From: Methylobacterium nodulans ORS 2060 | Lineage (GTDB): Bacteria > Pseudomonadota > Alphaproteobacteria > Rhizobiales > Beijerinckiaceae | Direction of reading: 5' to 3' | Length of the DNA: 64,000 nucleotides | NCBI RefSeq assembly: GCF_000022085.1 | Contig: NC_011894.1 | Location: 5,850,001-5,914,000, forward strand | Part shown: in pieces, positions 42,903 to 50,158 of the stretch | Numbering within the stretch: the first letter of the stretch is position 1 | Layout: every line of letters starts with the position of its first letter | Program-made: the position numbers and the translations under genes | The notes under the pieces: model-generated | The model's database searches: none | What the model saw: the letters and a program-made list of their open reading frames with translations, nothing else | What the model was told of the DNA's origin: nothing

Positions 42903-43121
42903 CTATGCCTCCGCGGGCTCAGCGGCGAGGAGGCCGCGGGCGGTCACAAGCTGGCGGACAAGGCGGTCGATGTTGGCCGCCGTCAGGTTGATCTGAGAGA
43001 CGCCGCCAACATCACGGACCGTCAGAACGGTCCGGCCGACCTGGGTGACGTCGTTGACGGCGACTTCGGCGATCTCGTGCCCTGCCGCCGAGACCTCAAC
43101 GATGCGCTCACGACTATTCAC
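42903..43121 (-). CDS. Small early phage protein, 72 aa, GTG start
   Basis: The GTG at 43119-43121 overlaps the stop of the 53-residue gene (GTGA). It gives (M)NSRERIVEVSAAGHEIAEVA, then strands with VGRTVLTVRDVGG and a helix (INLTAANIDRLVRQLVTA). The compact beta-alpha pattern suggests a small folded protein. The family is unknown. Confidence 0.6.
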   Translation of the reverse strand: MNSRERIVEVSAAGHEIAEVAVNDVTQVGRTVLTVRDVGGVSQINLTAANIDRLVRQLVTARGLLAAEPAEA

Positions 43122-43279
43122 GGCTGCGCCTCCGTCAGGATGCGGGTCGGGCCAGTCAGGGTGTGGGGATGGGAGGCCGCCGGGCGGAACGACGCTGCAG
43201 TGGCCACGGTGATGGCCATCAAGACGAGGACTGCGAGATGAGCAGCCAGGATGCGGGAGAGCGGGAGCGGCGCGGTCAT
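43118..43279 (-). CDS. Small membrane protein, 53 aa
   Basis: The product MTAPLPLSRILAAHLAVLVL... has one transmembrane segment (about residues 10-30) and a short polar C-terminus. The start overlaps the stop of the Cro-like gene (ATGA) and its stop overlaps the next start, so it is part of a coupled set. It is too short for the ORF track. No family is known. Confidence 0.55.
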   Translation of the reverse strand: MTAPLPLSRILAAHLAVLVLMAITVATAASFRPAASHPHTLTGPTRILTEAQP

Positions 43280-43593
43280 GCGGCGGCTCCCTGCTCTGCA
43301 GGAGGAGCGGCATGAGCGCAGGTAGCAGCCGCGGTAATGGCGTGGCCGCCGTATGCGCGAGGCGCCCGCCGGGTACTCGCATAGATGCGCTCAAGCGTTC
43401 CGTGGTTGACGCCTTCGATGCCGCGCCGGCTGGCCGCCAGCACAACGTCGTCCCACCATCTCGGCGCGATGCTCCCGCGCATCCGCATGAGCCGAGCATG
43501 AGAGGTGTGTTTAAGCTTGAGATCGCGGGCGAACTGCTCTGCGCTCGGCCAGAGTGCGATAAGTTCGCCTACTGTGGTAGGGTAACGGGTCAT
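43276..43593 (-). CDS. Cro-like helix-turn-helix regulator
   Basis: The 105-residue protein is transcribed away from the repressor gene. It has VGELIALWPSAEQFARDLKLK, then HARLMRMRGSIAPRWWDDVV and a C-terminal Ala-rich end. This W-x-S-x-EQFA-x-DL...RG-SI-x-P-x-x-W pattern is typical of small regulators placed opposite the repressor in alphaproteobacterial phages. It is the first gene of the early operon, and operator copies lie between it and the repressor. By analogy with lambda Cro, it should favour lytic growth. Confidence 0.75.
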   Translation of the reverse strand: MTRYPTTVGELIALWPSAEQFARDLKLKHTSHARLMRMRGSIAPRWWDDVVLAASRRGIEGVNHGTLERIYASTRRAPRAYGGHAITAAATCAHAAPPAEQGAAA

Positions 43594-43657
43594 GTTGTAT
43601 CGGTATCATATGTATCGATACTGTGTCAACACCATCGATACACGGAACCCGCTAACA
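43594..43657. promoter_or_regulatory. Divergent promoter/operator region with three operator copies
   Basis: Sixty-four bases separate the Cro-like gene and the repressor gene. They carry GTATCGGTATC (43597-43607), the palindrome GTATCGATAC (43612-43621) and CCATCGATAC (43632-43641). The arrangement of three related operators between divergent regulators is that of lambda OR. The promoters themselves cannot be fixed by eye. Confidence 0.7.
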
Positions 43658-44383
43658 ATGCCGAAAGAGGAGACCAGCGCTGAGGCAAGGATGCGGGACA
43701 GAGACAACGACGCGCGGCGCGAGCGGCTCAAACGCGCGCGCTTCGACGCTGGCTACAAGAACGCCTCCATGGCCGCAGAAGCTCTTAGAGACAAAGGCCT
43801 TAAGGTCAGCACATACAAATCACACGAGAACGGCACGCGCGACATTACCGAGAACGCGGCCATGCTCTACGCAAGCGCGATGGGAATCTCGTTCGAGTGG
43901 CTGTGGAGCGGGAAGGGCGACATGCGAGCAAATGACGCAACCACGCCGCAAAGGAACGTTGCGAACGCTATTACGGCAGTTGTACCCTCTGGGCGACTTA
44001 TCCCTGTTGTAGGCAGGAAGCGGGTCGGCGAGGGAGGCGCAATCGTGATCGACGGGACGATATCTGGTCGCGTTGAGTGCCCTGGCAATCTCGTTGATGT
44101 TGATAACGCCTACAGCACAGAGGTTGTTGGCGACTGCATGCTGCCAAGATATGAGCCAGGAGAGCTTGTATTTATTCACCCAACTCGGCCGTATCACGCT
44201 GGCTCGTATGTCTTCCTCAACGTCCGAGATGCGTCGGGCGATCTCATTGGGCTCGTTAAGCGGTACGTTCGTACCACATCCGAGCATGTGATCGTCGAGC
44301 AGCTCAACCCGCCGAAGACGCTCACGTTCGATCGGCGATCGGTTGAAGCGGTACATTTGATCGTCGGTTCCGGCATTCGGTAG
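43658..44383 (+). CDS. S24-type phage repressor with Cys in the catalytic position
   Basis: The 241-residue protein (start ATG 43658) has an N-terminal helix-turn-helix (RLKRARFDAGYKNASMAAEA, with KVSTYKSHENGTRDIT as recognition part) and a C-terminal S24 peptidase-like domain. The normal GDSMxP motif reads GDCMLPRYEPGEL, so residue 160 is Cys instead of Ser. The Lys partner is present at residue 201 (GLVKRY). The spacing of 41 residues equals that of CI/LexA proteins. Upstream ATGs lie within operators and are rejected. It should keep the prophage silent and control its own gene through the flanking operators. Confidence 0.85.
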   Translation: MPKEETSAEARMRDRDNDARRERLKRARFDAGYKNASMAAEALRDKGLKVSTYKSHENGTRDITENAAMLYASAMGISFEWLWSGKGDMRANDATTPQRNVANAITAVVPSGRLIPVVGRKRVGEGGAIVIDGTISGRVECPGNLVDVDNAYSTEVVGDCMLPRYEPGELVFIHPTRPYHAGSYVFLNVRDASGDLIGLVKRYVRTTSEHVIVEQLNPPKTLTFDRRSVEAVHLIVGSGIR

Positions 44384-44440
44384 AGCCATGTATCGCTGAT
44401 TTAGATACCGGATTGACGAGTATCGATACAAGTGATACAA
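44384..44440. promoter_or_regulatory. Second operator cluster downstream of the repressor gene
   Basis: After the repressor stop there are GTATCG (44390-44395), GATACC (44404-44409), a full palindrome GTATCGATAC (44420-44429) and GTGATAC (44432-44438). The consensus is that of the upstream set. Two operator groups on both sides of a repressor gene may allow looping or control of the rightward small genes. Confidence 0.65.
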
Positions 44441-44470
44441 AATCGGTGTTCCCGATGGAGCACCGCCTTG

Positions 44471-44647
44471 ATGTCCTCCCACTGCCTCCTCAACTGGTCG
44501 GTCGCGATCCACCGCATCGCGAAGGACCGTCGGCCCGTCTCGGCCGCCGATCGCGCTGAAGCTCGGACGGCCGCCTCCCTTGCCCGCATCCAGGCGATGC
44601 GAGACGGCCATCTTGCCCGCGGCACCTACCGGGGGAGCGCAGCTTGA
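44471..44647 (+). CDS. Small basic protein, 58 aa
   Basis: The product MSSHCLLNWSVAIHRIAKDR... is helical and basic, with AADRAEARTAASLARIQAMR. The stop (TGA) overlaps the ATG of the next gene (TGATG). A start at 44432 would extend into the operator region, so the ATG at 44471 is preferred. The function is unknown. Confidence 0.5.
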   Translation: MSSHCLLNWSVAIHRIAKDRRPVSAADRAEARTAASLARIQAMRDGHLARGTYRGSAA

Positions 44648-44865
44648 TGCGCACTGCCCCTCTCTCCCGCGCCTGCCTGTCCGCCCGCACGTCGGATGAC
44701 GGCCATCTGATCGTCCCGACAGATTTCCGCCTCCGCAGGCCGCTTGCCTCGTCCGCCGACGAGCCACGTGAGGGCCGCTCCCGCGCCGCGACCATCCTGT
44801 ATCTGCTCTGGGCGCTCTCGCTCAGCGGCATCGGCGCCCTGGCCCTGATCGGGATGGCGGCGTGA
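44647..44865 (+). CDS. Small membrane protein, 72 aa
   Basis: The polar N-terminus (MRTAPLSRACLSARTSDDG) is followed by a C-terminal transmembrane segment (about residues 50-70, AATILYLLWALSLSG...). The start overlaps the upstream stop; the next gene starts one base after the stop. It is one of several small membrane proteins in this arm. The family is unknown. Confidence 0.5.
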   Translation: MRTAPLSRACLSARTSDDGHLIVPTDFRLRRPLASSADEPREGRSRAATILYLLWALSLSGIGALALIGMAA

Positions 44866-44866
44866 G

Positions 44867-45010
44867 ATGGCCTCCCAGCACGATCCCCTGCCCCGCCCTT
44901 CCTACGCGATCACCATGGCTCTCATGGGCGGGCTGATCACGGCAGGCATCGTCTGCGCGGCTGCGGCTGCACTCATCAACGCCGGCCTCTGGTTCGGGGC
45001 GGCTCCATGA
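44867..45010 (+). CDS. Small membrane protein, 47 aa
   Basis: The product MASQHDPLPRPSYAITMALM... has one transmembrane segment (residues about 15-40) ending in LINAGLWFGAAP. It starts directly after the preceding stop. It is too short for the ORF track. No family is known. Confidence 0.45.
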   Translation: MASQHDPLPRPSYAITMALMGGLITAGIVCAAAAALINAGLWFGAAP

Positions 45011-45055
45011 CCACCGCCACTTGCCTGCCGCCGCCCCGAATTCTGAGGACCCGTC

Positions 45056-45574
45056 ATGTCCGGTACCGAATGGCCTTCGGCCGCCATCGACATGCTCCGC
45101 GAGCTCTGGTCCGCCGGCAAGAGCGGCAGCGCAATCGCCGAGGCGATCAATGCTGCGCACGGGCTGAGCCTCTCCCGCTCGGCCGTGATGGGCAAGATCC
45201 GCCGGCTCGGGCTGGTCGGACAGCAGGGCGTGCAGCCAGAAGCAGATACGCCGGCCGAGCCCGCGGCACCGGAGCCTGCGGCCGCGCCCGCAGAGCCGCC
45301 CCAGCCCTACGTCTTTCGCCCCGAAGGCAAGCCGGCGGAGCGCCCGGCCGACGGCTATCTGCTCCACCAGCTCGGCCCCGGGGATTGCCGCTACCCGATC
45401 ACAGGGAGCGTAGCGCCCAGCCAGCACCGCTTCTGCGGCGAGCCGGTCAAGGACGGCAGCTGCTACTGCCTGGCCCACTTCCGCATCGCCTACTCGCCGC
45501 CCGGCGCCTTCGGCGTCAGTTACGCGAGCCTCGCTGAGAAGCAGGAACAGCGCGACCTCCAGGCCGCGGAGTGA
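45056..45574 (+). CDS. GcrA-family transcription regulator encoded by the prophage
   Basis: The 172-residue protein shows the GcrA signature near the N-terminus: WPSAAIDMLRELWSAGKSGS, then AIAEAINAAHG and RSAVMGKIRRLGLVG. The middle is Ala/Pro-rich. The end has a conserved part with Cys and His (GDCRYPITG, HRFCGEPV, SCYCLAHF), also usual in the family. GcrA is a sigma70-dependent activator of cell-cycle genes in alphaproteobacteria and responds to GANTC methylation. A phage copy could adjust host or phage transcription to the cell cycle. Confidence 0.9.
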   Translation: MSGTEWPSAAIDMLRELWSAGKSGSAIAEAINAAHGLSLSRSAVMGKIRRLGLVGQQGVQPEADTPAEPAAPEPAAAPAEPPQPYVFRPEGKPAERPADGYLLHQLGPGDCRYPITGSVAPSQHRFCGEPVKDGSCYCLAHFRIAYSPPGAFGVSYASLAEKQEQRDLQAAE

Positions 45575-45614
45575 CGGCATGACCCCCGCCCGCCGCACAG
45601 ACCTGTTCGCCGGT

Positions 45615-45782
45615 TCAGTCGCGCTGCTTCTTCACGTCGTGCGGGCTCGGCTCCGGCTTCTGCGTCACCGTCATGTGGGGGCGAGGAGGCGGTCCGTCCT
45701 GCCCCGTCTCAGCCTTCCCCCGCGGCTTTGTCCAGGCAGTACCGGTGGATGGTGTGTCTTTGGACATGGGCTTGTCAGGCAT
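45615..45782 (-). CDS. Hypothetical small protein, 55 aa
   Basis: The product MPDKPMSKDTPSTGTAWTKPR... is polar, probably unstructured, and rich in Pro and Lys. It has a GGAGG ribosome-binding site before the ATG at 45782. It lies opposite to the accessory genes. Low complexity keeps the call moderate. Confidence 0.45.
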   Translation of the reverse strand: MPDKPMSKDTPSTGTAWTKPRGKAETGQDGPPPRPHMTVTQKPEPSPHDVKKQRD

Positions 45783-45884
45783 ATGAGCCTCCAGTGCTTG
45801 CCTCGGCAATGCGCCAACGGAGCGAGTTCACCGGCAGATAGGTACCGCTCCGCGCATCGGGGTGCCGGCATGAGCTCCGCGCGC

Positions 45885-46136
45885 TCAGTGCTCCGCGAAA
45901 TCTTCCACGTCGAAGATGCAGTACATGATCCGTATTGCGATGTCGGTCGCGCGAAGAGCTACGTTCAAGTCATCGTCGGCGTCCTCTTCCACATCGACGA
46001 AGAACGGCGGCACAGGGCTGTCGTCCGTCATTGGCTCGATCTGGATGTCTCGAATGTACTTACCCCCTGGAAGTTCGCGCACCCGGCGCAGGATCATCTC
46101 TTTGACCTCAGCCCGAGTTCTGCGCTGACGCATCAT
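45885..46136 (-). CDS. Hypothetical small protein, 83 aa
   Basis: The product MMRQRRTRAEVKEMILRRVR... has a basic N-terminal helix, then RDIQIEPMTDDSPVPPFFVD and an acidic middle (EEDADDDLNVALRATDIAI). A GGGAGG ribosome-binding site lies before the ATG at 46136. It stands on the minus strand between plus-strand genes. About 230 bases to the next plus-strand gene hold no clear feature. No family is recognised. Confidence 0.6.
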   Translation of the reverse strand: MMRQRRTRAEVKEMILRRVRELPGGKYIRDIQIEPMTDDSPVPPFFVDVEEDADDDLNVALRATDIAIRIMYCIFDVEDFAEH

Positions 46137-46365
46137 TTCGCCTCCCGCATCAGTGACGGGGGTATGTTCGCTGCGGCACGAGCTGTCGCTCACATTCGTG
46201 AAACGGCGACGCGATGACCTCCGCCTGCCTCATCCCGCCCTCAGAGGCGAGCAGAACATCACGAGACGTTCGCGGAAATTCCTTTCCGGACGAAGTGCGA
46301 ACACCGGCAGTTTTTTGCCGCTTTCCAGAGCGCCCCGATCCCTCATCCGCAGAAGGACACCGCTC

Positions 46366-46524
46366 ATGAGCGCGGACCGTCTCACCTTCCTGGAGTTGCT
46401 CGCCATCGGCGCGGCCGTCTTCGAGCTGCTCGTCGCCACCGTCTGGCGGATGCCGGCGGCTGTGATGGCCGACATCGCAGGCTTCTTCGGCCCGCGCCCG
46501 GCGTTCTCCTTCATGGGAGCGTGA
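46366..46524 (+). CDS. Small membrane protein, 52 aa
   Basis: The product MSADRLTFLELLAIGAAVFE... has one transmembrane segment at about residues 8-28 and a short polar tail ending in FMGA. The stop overlaps the GTG of the next gene (GTGA). The function is unknown. Confidence 0.5.
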   Translation: MSADRLTFLELLAIGAAVFELLVATVWRMPAAVMADIAGFFGPRPAFSFMGA

Positions 46525-47036
46525 CTTTGTCCCGTCGCATCTACGTCGCCTCGTCCTGGCGCAACCCGAAGCAGCCGGCGGTCGTCTCCGCGCTGCGCGA
46601 GGCGGGCCATGAGGTCTACGACTTCCGCAACCCCTTCAATGGCGTGCCGGGATTCGCATGGTCGGAGATCGACCCGAATTGGGAGGCATGGTCGGCCGCC
46701 GAGTACCGGCGCCTGCTGACCACGCACCCGATCGCCGCCCGCGGCTTCGTCAGTGACCTGCGCGGCATGCAGTGGGCGGACACCTGCGTCCTCGTGCTGC
46801 CGTGCGGGCGCTCTGCGCACCTGGAGGCCGGATGGTTCTGCGGCGCCGGCAAGCGGTGCCTGATCCTGACCCAGGATGGCGAGGAGCCCGAGCTGATGGC
46901 GCTGCTCGCTACGGACATCTGCATCTCGCTTGACGAGGTGCTGCAGGCCCTCGCGCCACGGATGCCGAGCGGCAGCGACATCGCCGAGATCATCGGTCCC
47001 TACTCTCCCGGCAGCGAGGAGCGAATCCGTGTCTGA
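46521..47036 (+). CDS. Nucleoside 2-deoxyribosyltransferase-like protein
   Basis: The 171-residue protein starts with GTG, overlapping the upstream stop. It has RRIYVASSWRNPKQPAVVSA, then a DFRNPF region and CVLVLPCGRSAHLEAGWFCG. The I-x-V-A-S-W-R-N start, conserved acidic residues and the HLEAGW motif are those of the nucleoside 2-deoxyribosyltransferase-like fold. Such genes occur in phages and may act on nucleotide pools or base modification. The exact substrate is unknown. Confidence 0.75.
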   Translation: MTLSRRIYVASSWRNPKQPAVVSALREAGHEVYDFRNPFNGVPGFAWSEIDPNWEAWSAAEYRRLLTTHPIAARGFVSDLRGMQWADTCVLVLPCGRSAHLEAGWFCGAGKRCLILTQDGEEPELMALLATDICISLDEVLQALAPRMPSGSDIAEIIGPYSPGSEERIRV

Positions 47037-47391
47037 CGCGGCCGCTCTCTTCGCCCGGCACTGCATCCGCCTCCCTCTTGCCTTGAGCGAGGACCCGGAC
47101 GAAGTGGGGGTCGTCTGCGACGCGGATGGCTACGAGGTCTTCACGGTCAATACCGAAGGCACGTGGCCGGATGAAACGGCACACGCGGTGGCGGCCATTC
47201 TGCTCGGCCGAGCCAACGGCAGTGCGCCGCGTGCGCCAGCCGAGCTGGCGGAGGTCCTCGTCTCCGCCCTCGACAGCATCCGGGCGATCCTCGCACCCGT
47301 CGCCGAGGATAGCGAGGCCGCCCTGGCGGCCCTGCAGGTCGCCGAGGATGCGCTGGCGGATCTCCGCCCGCCGGCTGCGGGGGCGCCATGA
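47029..47391 (+). CDS. Hypothetical phage accessory protein, 120 aa, GTG start
   Basis: The GTG at 47029 gives (M)SDAAALFARHCIRLPLALSE, then a beta part (DEVGVVCDADGYEVFTVN) and a helical Ala/Glu-rich end. It overlaps the preceding gene by eight bases and the stop overlaps the next start (ATGA). No family is recognised. Confidence 0.65.
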   Translation: MSDAAALFARHCIRLPLALSEDPDEVGVVCDADGYEVFTVNTEGTWPDETAHAVAAILLGRANGSAPRAPAELAEVLVSALDSIRAILAPVAEDSEAALAALQVAEDALADLRPPAAGAP

Positions 47392-47786
47392 ACGCCCCGC
47401 TGCGTTTAAACGCATCCGCTGAGGCGGCCCAGGATGGCGATACCGCCCCGCTCCGGGGCGAGCGGACCTGCCTGGAGTGCGGACAGCCCTACGGGGCTGC
47501 AGCGCGCCATTCCGAATTCTGCACCCCCACCTGCCGGCAGGCGTTCAACAACCGCCGCCTGCAGCGCGGAGCGGAGCTCTACGACCTCTACATGGCCCAC
47601 CGCTTCCAGCGGCCGATCGCCAAGCTCCTCAAGCTCCTCTCCTGCCTCAACCGGCTCGCCCACCTCTACCGCGAGGAGGACCGGCGCGAGCGGGCTGCGC
47701 GCCTGTCCTGGCGGGCGCCGGAGGTGGTGCTGGCGAGCCGGCCGTACCTGCGGGCGGTGCGGCTATCGGCGAGGCGGAGGGGCTGA
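47388..47786 (+). CDS. Zinc-finger-like protein, 132 aa
   Basis: The product has a zinc-binding motif CLECGQPYGAAARHSEFCTPTCRQ (four Cys at about residues 28-49), as in treble-clef-type proteins. The following part is basic and helical (FNNRRLQRGAELYDLYMAHR). It may bind nucleic acid. The start overlaps the upstream stop (ATGA). The name of the family is not known to me. Confidence 0.65.
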   Translation: MNAPLRLNASAEAAQDGDTAPLRGERTCLECGQPYGAAARHSEFCTPTCRQAFNNRRLQRGAELYDLYMAHRFQRPIAKLLKLLSCLNRLAHLYREEDRRERAARLSWRAPEVVLASRPYLRAVRLSARRRG

Positions 47787-47788
47787 CG

Positions 47789-48217
47789 ATGCCGCGCGCC
47801 TCCGTCCGAATCGCCCAGCGCCCGACGCCGGACCTTTGGACCGACGACGAGCCGATGACGCTCGCCGAGGCAGTGGCCGTGTTCTTCCCCCATGGACCGA
47901 TGACGCTCTCGTCCCTTCGGACGGCCTACCGCAACGGTGACCTTGCCGTCCGCCACGTCGCCGGCAAGATGCTGACCACGCCGCGCGCCATCCGAGAGAT
48001 GACCAAGCCATGCCGGGCCGCAAAGCCAAGCCGCCACGCCTCTACCTCCGCGAGCGGGCCGGCCGTGATCCCGTCTGGGTCGTTCTCCACCGAGGCGCTG
48101 AAATCAGCACAGAATGCGGGCCAGACGACCATAGCGGAGCTGCGCGCTTCCTTGCGGCGTACATCGGGCGCCGGCACCAATCGACGCTCGGCAGCCATTC
48201 ACCCGCTGACCTCGTGA
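47789..48217 (+). CDS. Excisionase-like DNA-binding protein overlapping the integrase
   Basis: The 142-residue protein has an N-terminal winged-helix part (DEPMTLAEAVAVFFPHG, then MTLSSLRTAYRNGDLAVRHV and GKMLTTPRAIREM), like phage excisionases/AlpA-type proteins. The second half is Ser/Thr/Ala-rich, as in relatives of this type in alphaproteobacterial prophages. Its frame continues for 208 bases inside the integrase gene. Both frames look coding, because the integrase N-terminus also has its own typical sequence. It should direct excision. Confidence 0.7.
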   Translation: MPRASVRIAQRPTPDLWTDDEPMTLAEAVAVFFPHGPMTLSSLRTAYRNGDLAVRHVAGKMLTTPRAIREMTKPCRAAKPSRHASTSASGPAVIPSGSFSTEALKSAQNAGQTTIAELRASLRRTSGAGTNRRSAAIHPLTS

Positions 48218-49263
48218 TCACCGATGTCCTGACTTTCTACGCGAAGGCCAAGAGCCCTGGCGACGATGCCGGCAAGGACGCGATCGGCCGCTACGACGAG
48301 CTGCTGGCCTACATCGCCAAGCTTCTGGAGTTCTGGGGCGACAAACCGGTAGAGGCGATCAAGGGGGCGACCTGCCGTGAGTACGTCACGTGGCGCACCG
48401 CGCAGCCCCTGAAGGGCGCCCGCAAGGGAGCGGCACTCGGCAAGCGGGTAACCGCGGCCACGGCGCGTCGCGACCTGGAGGTGTTGCGTGCGGCCGTGAA
48501 CCTCTACCATGCGGAGTACACCCTCACCGCAGTCCCGAAGGTGACGCTGCCGCCGAAGGCGGGCGCGCGCGAACGCTGGCTGACCCGGTCCGAAGCGGCA
48601 CGGCTCCTCGGCGCGGCCTGCGGCCTCGTCTGGGATCCCCTTCTCGGACAATGGAAGCGGGACGAGGCCGGGCGCATCGTGCTGCGCGATCGCGTGACAC
48701 GCACGCGACGCCGGCACATCCGCCGCTTCATCCTCATCGGGCTCTACACCGGCACGCGCCACGAGGCGGTGGAGCGATTGCAGTGGCACCCGAACACGAC
48801 CGGCGGATGGATCGACCTGGAGCGGGGGCGGATCTACCGGCGCGGCATCGGCGAGCGGGAAAGCCGCAAGCGCCGGCCGCCGGCCAAAATCGCGCACCGG
48901 CTGATGGCCCACCTCCGCCGCTGGGCGGAGATCGACGCGAAACCGGAGCCGGCGAGCGAGCGGCGCAAGAGCCTTCGCGAGGCGCCGACCATCTACGTGA
49001 TCCACCGGACGGACGGGTCGCCGCTCTCGACGCCGATTCGCACAGGGTGGGAGGGCTGCCTTGCCGACGCAGGCCTTGAGCTGGGCATCGTGCCGCACGT
49101 GCTTCGGCACACGGCCGCGACGTGGCTGATGCAAGCCGGCGTCGACCCCTGGGAAGCGGCCGGCATGCTCGGCATGACGATCGAGACGCTGCAGACCACC
49201 TACGGGCATCACCATCCGGACTTCCAGGAGGGAGCGGCCGGCGCGTTCGGTGGCTGTCGATGA
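48010..49263 (+). CDS. int: Tyrosine integrase
   Basis: The 417-residue protein begins MPGRKAKPPRLYLRERAGRD, a usual N-terminal arm-binding start. The catalytic set is visible: Arg near residue 250 (YTGTRHEAVERLQ), HVLRHTAATWLMQ (His-x-x-Arg) near 363, a His in TYGHHHPDF, and the Tyr in TYGH near 398. The gene points to the tRNA-Pro gene, whose 3' end is 85 bases beyond the stop. It integrates and, with excisionase, excises the prophage. Confidence 0.95.
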   Translation: MPGRKAKPPRLYLRERAGRDPVWVVLHRGAEISTECGPDDHSGAARFLAAYIGRRHQSTLGSHSPADLVITDVLTFYAKAKSPGDDAGKDAIGRYDELLAYIAKLLEFWGDKPVEAIKGATCREYVTWRTAQPLKGARKGAALGKRVTAATARRDLEVLRAAVNLYHAEYTLTAVPKVTLPPKAGARERWLTRSEAARLLGAACGLVWDPLLGQWKRDEAGRIVLRDRVTRTRRRHIRRFILIGLYTGTRHEAVERLQWHPNTTGGWIDLERGRIYRRGIGERESRKRRPPAKIAHRLMAHLRRWAEIDAKPEPASERRKSLREAPTIYVIHRTDGSPLSTPIRTGWEGCLADAGLELGIVPHVLRHTAATWLMQAGVDPWEAAGMLGMTIETLQTTYGHHHPDFQEGAAGAFGGCR

Positions 49264-49348
49264 GCTTGGGCAGAATCAGGCTGGCCGCAATTTCATGGGC
49301 CATTTCCTGGGCCAGCGAAATCGGGAATTCGCTAAGCCATTGATTTAA

Positions 49349-49425
49349 TGGTCGGAGTGGCAGGATTTGAACCTGCGACCCCCACGTCCCGAACGTGGTG
49401 CGCTACCAGACTGCGCTACACTCCG
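49349..49425 (-). tRNA. tRNA-Pro (anticodon CGG), probable phage attachment site
   Basis: The minus strand reads CGGAGTG...CACTCCG as acceptor stem, A73 and an encoded CCA (complement 49349-49351). The anticodon stem is CCACG/CGTGG with loop TTCGGGA, so the anticodon is CGG. The 3' end faces the prophage and lies 85 bases after the integrase stop, which makes the tRNA 3' half the likely attachment sequence. The second copy is expected at the unseen left end. Confidence 0.95.
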
Positions 49426-49599
49426 AAGCGTCGGCGTCGCCGACGTGGGGGGCTTATAGCGACGGCCTCGGCAGGCTGCAAGCGGTTCCGGGGCCGAGCG
49501 TGGCGTTTCTTCGGCATGAATCGCCCTGAGCGAGATGAGGCTGCGGCGCACCGACCTGGTCCGCACCGAGGATCTTGCTGCCGAGGGGCTCCGGCGCGC

Positions 49600-49857
49600 C
49601 TACAGGCGTGCGGCGAGCGTTGCGATCTCTTGCGCCAGGAGATGAGCCGGCTTGCGCTTGAGGTCCCGGAACGGAATCAGCATGGTCTGCGCCTTGTGGA
49701 TGCCGCGATAGCCCTCGATCCGGACACCGTCCGGCGCCAGGGTCGCCCGGATGCCCTTCTGCGGCGTCGCGTGGCGCACCACCGCCTGCCCGATCGCCGA
49801 CAGGCCGAGGACGATCTCGTCCGCGGTGAGGGCCCGATAGCTGCCGAGGTCGTCCAT
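49600..49857 (-). CDS. Hypothetical chromosomal protein, 85 aa
   Basis: The product is MDDLGSYRALTADEIVLGL... with QAVVRHATPQKGIRATLAPD and a C-terminal helix. The ATG at 49857 has a GGGAGA ribosome-binding site. It is not recognised. It is divergent from the methyltransferase gene, with 300 bases between; these contain no clear gene. It is the first gene outside the prophage. Confidence 0.6.
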   Translation of the reverse strand: MDDLGSYRALTADEIVLGLSAIGQAVVRHATPQKGIRATLAPDGVRIEGYRGIHKAQTMLIPFRDLKRKPAHLLAQEIATLAARL

Positions 49858-50158
49858 CGTGCGTTCTCCCTGGTCTTCCTGTTGTTGCCCCTTCCTGCCC
49901 TGCCGACAGACCGAGGAACCGAGCTCGCCCCATAGGGCGGCTGCGCGTCGCCATGCAACCATGCCGCACCGCCCGGTCGTCAGCGTTCGCCCAAGTCGAG
50001 CGCCGGGACGCAGTGCCGCAGGGCGGCATGGACCGGCACGGCCCGCAGCACGGACGGCCGACGCGGGCGGAAGGCTGCGGGTCGGGGCCACCGACTTGCG
50101 CCGGTCCGTCCCCGTCGCCCAGAACGCACGGGGAGCACCGATGCGACCGGGAGGTGTC

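Noticed and set aside
45007..45537. Plus-strand frame of 176 codons overlapping the GcrA gene
   Set aside because: Arg/Ala/Pro-rich and in another frame than the conserved GcrA sequence.
46153..46365. Upstream extension of the 52-residue membrane protein
   Set aside because: The extension is Arg-rich and without family features; the ATG at 46366 has a ribosome-binding site.
49429..49445. Seven-base hairpin CGTCGGC-GTC-GCCGACG beside tRNA-Pro
   Set aside because: It is short, has no T-run in either direction, and such palindromes are common in GC-rich DNA.
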